64,000 nucleotides of DNA, from NCBI GenBank assembly GCA_900547105.1, contig URFL01000001.1, positions 124,001 through 188,000 of the forward strand, in the 5' to 3' direction. Under the pieces are notes generated by a model. That model saw nothing but the letters and a program-made list of their open reading frames with translations. It had not been told where the DNA came from and did no database searches. Positions 58,457 through 64,000 of the stretch are shown here, one piece after another (position 1 is the first letter of the stretch; each line of letters starts with the position of its first letter). Made by a program: the position numbers and the translations under genes. The stretch comes from an uncultured Oscillospiraceae bacterium (GTDB lineage Bacteria; Bacillota; Clostridia; Oscillospirales; Acutalibacteraceae).

Positions 58457-60442
58457 GTGAAACCCAAAAAAATATGGACCGTTTCGGCCAGTGTCATATT
58501 GCTGTCGGTGTTGTTGGTTGCCAGCATTTTGGTCGGCTATTATCTTCGCTCGCCGCTGGTGTTGTATATCCAGCTGGCGGTGGGGGGTATCGCCGTGCTG
58601 TGGGCGGCGCTGCGTCAATACCGGTTTCGCCGGGATGTCAAGCAGTATCTGGCGGGAATCGCCGCGCGCTTGAGCGACGCCGACCGCCAATCGCTGCTGG
58701 AATTTCCTATTCCTACGGTGGCGGTGACTGCCGCCGGCGAAGTGATCTGGTACAACCCCACCTTTGAAAAAGAGGTGCTGGGCGGGCGGGATGCCTATGG
58801 CTTGTTGGTGGAAGATCTGACCGGTGGACTCCCGATCAGCTTTTTTAACCAGGCGACCAGCCAGTCGCTGCGGCTGGACGAACGCTGGTATACGGTGTAC
58901 AGCCATCCGGTGGCGGACGAGGGCAATGCTCCGCTGGTTCTGCTGTATTATATCGATGATACCGAGCATCAGGATTTGCTGGAAGAATACGCCCAAAGCC
59001 GACCGGTGGTGTTGGCTCTGTACATAGACAATGTGGAAGAGCTGATGCAAAACACCCGCGACAGCGAACGCGCCCAGATCACCGGCAAGGTAGAAACCTT
59101 GCTGGAGGATTGGGTGGTGGCGCGCAGCGGTATCATGCGCCGGTATAGCAACGAGCGCTTTTTGGTGGTGCTGGAGCAGCGCCATTTGGATGAGATCATT
59201 GCCGATAAATTCCATATTCTGGATCAGGTGCGCGCCGTGCAAACGGCCAATGGCACCAGCATCACGCTGTCCATTGGCGTGGGGCGGGGCGATACGCTGA
59301 TCGACAGCGAAGAAATGGCCCGCCAGGCGCTGGAAATGGCGCTGGGACGCGGCGGTGATCAGGCCGCAGTCAAGACCGCAAACGGCTATGATTTTTACGG
59401 CGGTGTGTCCAAAGGGGTGGAACGCCGGGCACGGGTGCGCACCCGCGTGGTCGCGTCAGCGCTGGTGGACTTGATCAAGGAAAGCCAGAATGTGCTCGTG
59501 ATGGGGCATCGCTATTCCGATTTGGACTGCCTTGGTGCCGCCGCCGGTATGGTGGCGATTGTCCGCAAGCTGGAAAAACCTGCGTGGGTGGTGACCGACC
59601 GGCAGCAAACGCTGGCACCGGAGCTGCTGCAGCGGTATGAGCAAAACGGAAAAACCGATGTGTTCCTGTCGCCGGACGATGCGTTGGATCGCTTGACTCC
59701 GCACACGCTGCTGATCGTTACCGATACTCACAATCCGGCGATGCTGGAGTGTTTGCCGCTGTATCAGCAGGCACAAACCGTGGTAGTGATCGACCATCAC
59801 CGTAAAATGGTGAACTATATTGATAACGCTGTGATCTTTTATCACGAGCCCAATGCCTCCTCTGCCTCCGAAATGGTAACCGAGCTGGCGCAGTATATGG
59901 GCAGCGCCAACCTGTCGCGCTTGGATGCGGAAGCACTGCTTGCCGGCATCATGCTGGATACCCGCAGCTTTGTGATGAAAGCGGGTGTGCGCACCTTTGA
60001 GGCGGCGGCGTATCTGCGCCAGATCGGCGCGGACACGGTGGCGGTCAAACGATTGTTTTCCGAAAGCATGGAGGTATATCGCAAAAAGTCGGATATCGTG
60101 TCCCATGCGGAGATGTATCGCTGCACCGCCATTGCCTGCGACGGCAGCGGCAGCGGCGCGGATATGCGGGTCGCCGCTTCGCAAGCGGCGGATGAGTTGC
60201 TCTCCATCAAAGGGGTGGAGGCATCCTTCACCCTGTTCGGTGACGATCACGTGGTGAATATTTCCGCGCGGTCGCTGGGCAATTTCAACGTCCAGCTGAT
60301 TATGGAAGCGCTGGGCGGCGGCGGACATATGACCATGGCGGGAGCGTTCTTGAAGGATGCTACCATGGTGGAAGTAAAACAGCGTCTGCAAGACGCTATT
60401 GATACCTATCTGGAAGAGCGCGAAGCCTCTTCCAGACCGTAA
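58457..60442 (+). CDS. gdpP: Cyclic-di-AMP phosphodiesterase GdpP
   Basis: 661 aa, the Bacillus length. Two N-terminal membrane helices, a PAS-like domain, a degenerate GGDEF domain (around RYSNERFLVVLEQ) and a DHH/DHHA1 phosphodiesterase are present. The DHH part has GHRYSDLDCLGAA, IVTDTHNP, VIDHHRK and the late GGGGHMTMAGAFL. It hydrolyses c-di-AMP (known). GTG at 58457 is used because AAAGGTGG lies 7 bp upstream. The usual order gdpP-rplI-dnaB is kept. Confidence 0.95.
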   Translation: MKPKKIWTVSASVILLSVLLVASILVGYYLRSPLVLYIQLAVGGIAVLWAALRQYRFRRDVKQYLAGIAARLSDADRQSLLEFPIPTVAVTAAGEVIWYNPTFEKEVLGGRDAYGLLVEDLTGGLPISFFNQATSQSLRLDERWYTVYSHPVADEGNAPLVLLYYIDDTEHQDLLEEYAQSRPVVLALYIDNVEELMQNTRDSERAQITGKVETLLEDWVVARSGIMRRYSNERFLVVLEQRHLDEIIADKFHILDQVRAVQTANGTSITLSIGVGRGDTLIDSEEMARQALEMALGRGGDQAAVKTANGYDFYGGVSKGVERRARVRTRVVASALVDLIKESQNVLVMGHRYSDLDCLGAAAGMVAIVRKLEKPAWVVTDRQQTLAPELLQRYEQNGKTDVFLSPDDALDRLTPHTLLIVTDTHNPAMLECLPLYQQAQTVVVIDHHRKMVNYIDNAVIFYHEPNASSASEMVTELAQYMGSANLSRLDAEALLAGIMLDTRSFVMKAGVRTFEAAAYLRQIGADTVAVKRLFSESMEVYRKKSDIVSHAEMYRCTAIACDGSGSGADMRVAASQAADELLSIKGVEASFTLFGDDHVVNISARSLGNFNVQLIMEALGGGGHMTMAGAFLKDATMVEVKQRLQDAIDTYLEEREASSRP

Positions 60443-60467
60443 TCGTAGAAGAAAGGTCGTGTTTTTG

Positions 60468-60908
60468 ATGAAAGTGATTCTGAAACAAGATGTGAAAGGC
60501 CACGGCAAAAAAGGCGAACTGGTACAGGTTTCGGACGGCTACGCCCGCAATTTCCTGTTTCCGCGTGGACTGGCGATGGAAGCCAACGCTCAAGCGATGA
60601 ACGAGCTGAAAAACCGTGAAGAATCGGTGCGGTATCATCATGAAATGGATCAAAAAGCGGCGCGTGAAACCGCGGCGCTGCTGGAAGGCAAAACACTGAA
60701 GCTGACGGCGCGTGCCGGTCAAAACGGCAAGCTGTTTGGTTCGGTCACCACCAAAGAAGTGGCGGAAGAGCTGAAAAAACAGTTGAGCGTAGATGTGGAT
60801 AAACGCAAGATCACCATGGCGGATATCAAGGCGTTCGGTTCCTACACCGCCGAAATCAAGTTGATGCAGGGCATCGCTGCCAAACTCACCGTTATGGTGA
60901 CCGAATAA
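60468..60908 (+). CDS. rplI: 50S ribosomal protein bL9
   Basis: 146 aa. The N-terminus MKVILKQDVKGHGKKGELV and DGYARNFLFPRGLA are diagnostic of bL9. ATG at 60468 has GAAAGG upstream. It sits 25 bp after gdpP and 27 bp before dnaB. Confidence 0.97.
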   Translation: MKVILKQDVKGHGKKGELVQVSDGYARNFLFPRGLAMEANAQAMNELKNREESVRYHHEMDQKAARETAALLEGKTLKLTARAGQNGKLFGSVTTKEVAEELKKQLSVDVDKRKITMADIKAFGSYTAEIKLMQGIAAKLTVMVTE

Positions 60909-60935
60909 TTTGTCAGCAGGAGAGGCGGACAACAA

Positions 60936-62318
60936 ATGGCACAGGAAAGCAAGCGCAACAATCGATCCTTCTGGGCGCAGGATGGACTTCAGCCGCCCTA
61001 TAGCTTGGAAGCCGAACAGGCGGTGCTGGGCTCTGTTCTGATGGACAGCAGCTGCATCAGCCGCGTGGCGGATATTTTGCGCCCCGAGCATTTTTATCTG
61101 CCGGAGCACCAGATCGTCTATCGGGTGATGCTGGAAAAAATGATGGCATCACAAGTGATCGATTTTGTGACCGTGCTGGAAGCGGTGAAAGCGGACGAGT
61201 TTTTCGCCGGTGAAGAAGGTAAGCAATATCTGTTCAAAATGGCGCAGATCGTGCCGGCTATCTCCAATATTGAGCATTATGCCCGCATCATCCGCAACAA
61301 ATTCGATGCGCGGGCGCTGATGAAAGCGGCACGGGAGATTATGGAAAACGCCGCCGATCCGGATACCGATCCCAAATGGCTGATGGAATCGGCAGCGCAA
61401 AAGATTTACGATATCAGTCAAGGCCGCCAAAGCGGTGGGTTGACACCGCTCAACGAGTGCTTGGCGAGCAGCTATGAAATGCTCAGCAAGCTGACCTCGC
61501 CGGAACGCGAACGGTATGTCGGCATTCCTACCGGGCTGCCCACGCTGGACGCGATCACCACCGGCTTGAACCGCGCGAACCTCATCATTGTGGGCGCCCG
61601 CCCCGGTATGGGTAAAACCAGCTTTGCGTTGAATCTGGCGCGCAATGTGGCGCTTAAACAAAACCGCAAGGTGGCGTTTTTCAACTTGGAAATGTCCAAG
61701 GAGGAAATGGTGAACCGTTTGCTGTCGGCCGAAGCGCGGGTGTCCGGTAAAAAGCTGCGCACCGGTATGCTGTCCACCGATGAATGGACGCGCATTGCGG
61801 ATGCCGCGGGCGTGCTGTGCAAAATTCCGTTGTATCTGGACGATACCGCCGCCATCACGGTGCCGGAGATCAAGGCGCGGCTGATGCGCGAAGGCGATGT
61901 CAGCTTTGTGGTGATCGACTATTTGGGCTTGATGAAATCTGCTGAAAAGGCGGAGAATCGGGTGCAGGAGGTTTCTAAAATCACGCGCGATCTGAAGGTG
62001 ATGGCGAAGGAACTGGATATTCCGGTGATGGCGTGCGCCCAGCTGTCGCGTGGCCCCGAAAAGCAGGCGACCAACCATCGCCCGGGCTTGTCCGATCTGC
62101 GTGATTCCGGTTCTATTGAACAGGATGCCGATCAGGTGCTGTTCCTATATCGTGAGGAATACTATAAAGGGCAGACCGATGATCCCACCAATGTCGAAAC
62201 CGGTACCTCCGAAGTGATTGTGGCGAAGAACCGTCACGGCGACCTTGGTACGGTCAAAATGGCGTTTGCGGGCGAGTTTACTCAGTTCTCGGAACTGGAA
62301 GTACATCAAAACGGATAA
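60936..62318 (+). CDS. dnaB: Replicative DNA helicase DnaB
   Basis: 460 aa. The N-terminal DnaB domain (PPYSLEAEQAVLGSVLMD) and the RecA-like helicase domain with Walker A GARPGMGKTSFALN and Walker B VVIDYLGLM are complete. No intein is inserted. The C-terminal LSDLRDSGSIEQDADQV block is typical. AGGAGAGG lies upstream of the ATG. In Bacillus the orthologue is dnaC. Confidence 0.97.
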   Translation: MAQESKRNNRSFWAQDGLQPPYSLEAEQAVLGSVLMDSSCISRVADILRPEHFYLPEHQIVYRVMLEKMMASQVIDFVTVLEAVKADEFFAGEEGKQYLFKMAQIVPAISNIEHYARIIRNKFDARALMKAAREIMENAADPDTDPKWLMESAAQKIYDISQGRQSGGLTPLNECLASSYEMLSKLTSPERERYVGIPTGLPTLDAITTGLNRANLIIVGARPGMGKTSFALNLARNVALKQNRKVAFFNLEMSKEEMVNRLLSAEARVSGKKLRTGMLSTDEWTRIADAAGVLCKIPLYLDDTAAITVPEIKARLMREGDVSFVVIDYLGLMKSAEKAENRVQEVSKITRDLKVMAKELDIPVMACAQLSRGPEKQATNHRPGLSDLRDSGSIEQDADQVLFLYREEYYKGQTDDPTNVETGTSEVIVAKNRHGDLGTVKMAFAGEFTQFSELEVHQNG

Positions 62319-62387
62319 ATACATAGCCGGTGGTTTTGTTCTTTGGGGCGGGCTGCCGGCTGTTTTGTTTACGGAAAGGGTTGACCT

Positions 62388-63764
62388 ATGACAACGGAGC
62401 AACGGATGCGGCAAACGATCCGCGACTACCGGATGCTATCTCCCGATGATTCGGTTGTGGTGGGGGTGTCCGGTGGGGCGGACTCGATGGCGCTTTTGCA
62501 CCTGCTTTTGACCCTGTGGCGGGAGGAGCAACGCTTCGGCGCGCTGATCGCTGTGCATGTGCAGCACAATCTGCGCGGCGAGGAATCCGACGCAGACGAG
62601 GCTTTCGTGCGGGCAACCTGTGCCGCGTGGGGCGTGCCGCTGATCGTGCGGTCGGTGGATGTAGCGGCGCTGGCTGCCCGGCAGGGAACCGGACTGGAGG
62701 AAACCGGTCGACAGGTGCGCTATGCCGCTTTTGAAGAAGTGGCGCGGCAGCATCCGCCTTGCCGTATCGCCACGGCGCATAACCGTCGGGATAATATGGA
62801 AACCGTGCTGCTGCATCTGACCCGCGGCAGCGGACTGCGGGGCGGTGGTGGCATCGCTACGGTGCGGGGCGATCGGATTCGCCCACTGCTGCACTGTTCG
62901 CGGCAGGAGATCGAAGCGTATTGTGCTGAACAAGGTATCGCTTACCGACAAGACAGTACCAATGCGGATGTAGCCTACAGCCGCAACCGCATCCGCAGGC
63001 AGGTGATTCCGCCGCTGGAAGCTATCAATCCCCGCGCAGAGGAAGCGTTTTGGCGTTTTTCCGAAGCGGCACAACAGGACGACGATTGTCTTTGTCAGTT
63101 GGCGCAGCAGCTGGCAGCGCAAGCAGCCGCCGGTGACCATTGCTATGCTATCCAGCCGCTGGCGGCGGTGCATCCGGCACTGCGTGGGCGGGCGCTGCAA
63201 CATATCGCCGGGCAGGAGGGCTGTCCCACTTTGGAAAGCGGGCATATAGCAGCGCTGCAGACGTTGCTGAACAGCCCCGGCGCAACGATGCTCCCCGGCG
63301 GACGGCAGGTAGTGTCGCGGCGGGGACAGCTGATGTTTGTGCCCGAAGCGGTGACGAGCGATCCGGCGCAGCAACCGGCGGTGATTGATGAAAGCTATGA
63401 ATTCGGCGGCAAAATATACCGCCTTTCGCTGCTTTCGCCGGAAGAATATAAAAAACAAAAGAATGTTCACAAAATCTTATTAAAAAATGTTTGTGACTAT
63501 GCTATGATAAGCCATAGTTTACATTGGCGCTTTCGGCAATCGGGCGATGCGTATCGTCCCGCCGGCAGACCGACCAAAACGCTGAAAAAGCTGATGAATG
63601 AGGCGGGTGTGCCTTTGTGGGAACGCGCGGCTATGCCGGTGCTTTGTGATGCCGAAGGCATTGTGTGGACGCCGTTCGGCTGTGCCGAACGCGTCGCGTT
63701 TTCTGCAACGACCACGCAGATGATGCTGGTCACCATAACACAGGATGATCAAAACAACGGATAA
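62388..63764 (+). CDS. tilS: tRNA(Ile)-lysidine synthase
   Basis: 458 aa. TilS converts C34 of tRNA-Ile(CAU) to lysidine. The PP-loop VGVSGGADSMALLHLL, HVQHNLRGEESDADEAFV and the TAHNRRDNMETVLLHLTRGSGLRG block are clear, and the C-terminal TilS domain (RQSGDAYRPAGRPTKTLKKLMNE) is present. GGAAAGGG precedes the ATG. The tilS-hpt order is conserved in Firmicutes. Confidence 0.95.
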   Translation: MTTEQRMRQTIRDYRMLSPDDSVVVGVSGGADSMALLHLLLTLWREEQRFGALIAVHVQHNLRGEESDADEAFVRATCAAWGVPLIVRSVDVAALAARQGTGLEETGRQVRYAAFEEVARQHPPCRIATAHNRRDNMETVLLHLTRGSGLRGGGGIATVRGDRIRPLLHCSRQEIEAYCAEQGIAYRQDSTNADVAYSRNRIRRQVIPPLEAINPRAEEAFWRFSEAAQQDDDCLCQLAQQLAAQAAAGDHCYAIQPLAAVHPALRGRALQHIAGQEGCPTLESGHIAALQTLLNSPGATMLPGGRQVVSRRGQLMFVPEAVTSDPAQQPAVIDESYEFGGKIYRLSLLSPEEYKKQKNVHKILLKNVCDYAMISHSLHWRFRQSGDAYRPAGRPTKTLKKLMNEAGVPLWERAAMPVLCDAEGIVWTPFGCAERVAFSATTTQMMLVTITQDDQNNG

Positions 63765-63778
63765 AAGGAGAGGTTACT

Positions 63779-64000
63779 ATGAGTATGCGGGATGATATGC
63801 AGGAAATCTTGTTCACGCAGGAGGATCTGGCGGATATTGTCAAACGACTGGGACAACGTATAAGTGAAGATTATAAGGACAAAAATCTGTTTATGGTGGC
63901 GGCGCTGAAAGGCGCGGTCGTGTTTATGGCGGATTTGATGCGGGAAATTGATGTGCCCTGTGCGATCGACTTTTTGTCGTTGTCCAGCTATGGTAACGGT
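63779..64000 (+). CDS. hpt: Hypoxanthine phosphoribosyltransferase (partial, 3' end outside window)
   Basis: The first 74 codons are visible. The sequence EILFTQEDLADIVKRLGQRI followed by LFMVAALKGAVVFMADLMREI and DFLSLSSYGNG matches the N-terminal half of HPRT, which salvages hypoxanthine and guanine with PRPP. The PRPP-binding motif lies beyond the window. AAAGGAG lies about 9 bp upstream of ATG 63779. Follows tilS after 14 bp. Confidence 0.9.
   Translation, partial: MSMRDDMQEILFTQEDLADIVKRLGQRISEDYKDKNLFMVAALKGAVVFMADLMREIDVPCAIDFLSLSSYGNG

Noticed and set aside
56438..59242. 934-codon open frame on the minus strand opposite RNase J and gdpP
   Set aside because: His/Gln/Arg-rich low-information translation, no ribosome binding site, fully antisense to two well-recognised genes. 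It is a by-product of codon bias in GC-rich DNA.
1..64000. Insertion sequences, prophage genes, restriction or toxin-antitoxin systems
   Set aside because: No transposase, integrase, phage structural, nuclease-methylase or toxin-antitoxin pair was found on either strand.

Overview
The window looks like chromosomal DNA of an endospore-forming, GC-rich member of the Clostridia, most likely Oscillospiraceae/Ruminococcaceae (inference). The support is a complete spoIIIA operon, other sporulation genes (yqfC, yqfD, ylbJ), Firmicute gene orders (yqfCD-phoH-ybeY-dgkA-era-yqzL-recO; ylxM-ffh-rpsP-khpA-rimM-trmD; nusB-xseAB-ispA-dxs-tlyA-nadK-argR-recN), a T-box upstream of tyrS and a sortase-type TPKTG surface protein. 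Most genes use a clear AGGAGG-like ribosome binding site, and GTG or TTG starts are common. No CRISPR array, insertion sequence, prophage or rRNA operon was seen.

Layout. 1-2040: an AT-richer segment with a partial YczE-like membrane protein, an XRE regulator and an unknown protein, ending at a tRNA-Ser(CGA). 2385-9512: a maltodextrin uptake and breakdown operon (binding lipoprotein, two permeases, malQ, malP) with no ATPase of its own. 9524-15936: a minus-strand housekeeping cluster from recO back to yqfC, with a degenerate E2-like acyltransferase at its end. 15916-20852: ylbJ, then the SRP/ribosome-maturation operon. 21033-23814: HPr, uvrC and a small unknown protein. 23873-27381: azlCD and a MATE exporter, divergent from an AraC regulator. 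27436-33742: two large repeat-rich exported proteins, divergent from a two-component system, with a tandem 11-bp repeat array between them. 33759-34562: a methyltransferase. 34735-39556: spoIIIAA-AH. 39565-50050: Asp23/Gls24, nusB, a TsaD-like paralogue, xseAB, ispA, a PAP2-like protein, dxs, tlyA, nadK, argR and recN. 50063-51617: T-box and tyrS. 51625-53881: a tyrosine-kinase/phosphatase module (CpsC, CpsD, CpsB types). 53889-56140: nifU, nifS and rnhA on the minus strand. 56199-64000: RNase J, gdpP, rplI, dnaB, tilS and the start of hpt.

How the genes work together. Much of the window serves core processes: translation and RNA processing, DNA repair and replication, isoprenoid synthesis and sporulation. 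Three blocks are accessory in character: the AT-rich left edge next to the tRNA, the surface-protein/two-component locus at 27.4-33.7 kb, and the tyrosine-kinase module at 51.6-53.9 kb. The surface-protein/two-component locus is the best candidate for an under-described system. It pairs an acidic, repeat-linked, wall-anchored beta-helix protein and a beta-helix lipoprotein with a dedicated sensor whose extracellular loop resembles their linkers. A symmetrical pair of PhoB-like tandem repeats lies between the two transcription units.

Limits: all calls come from reading the sequence. No database search, structure prediction or statistics were run.
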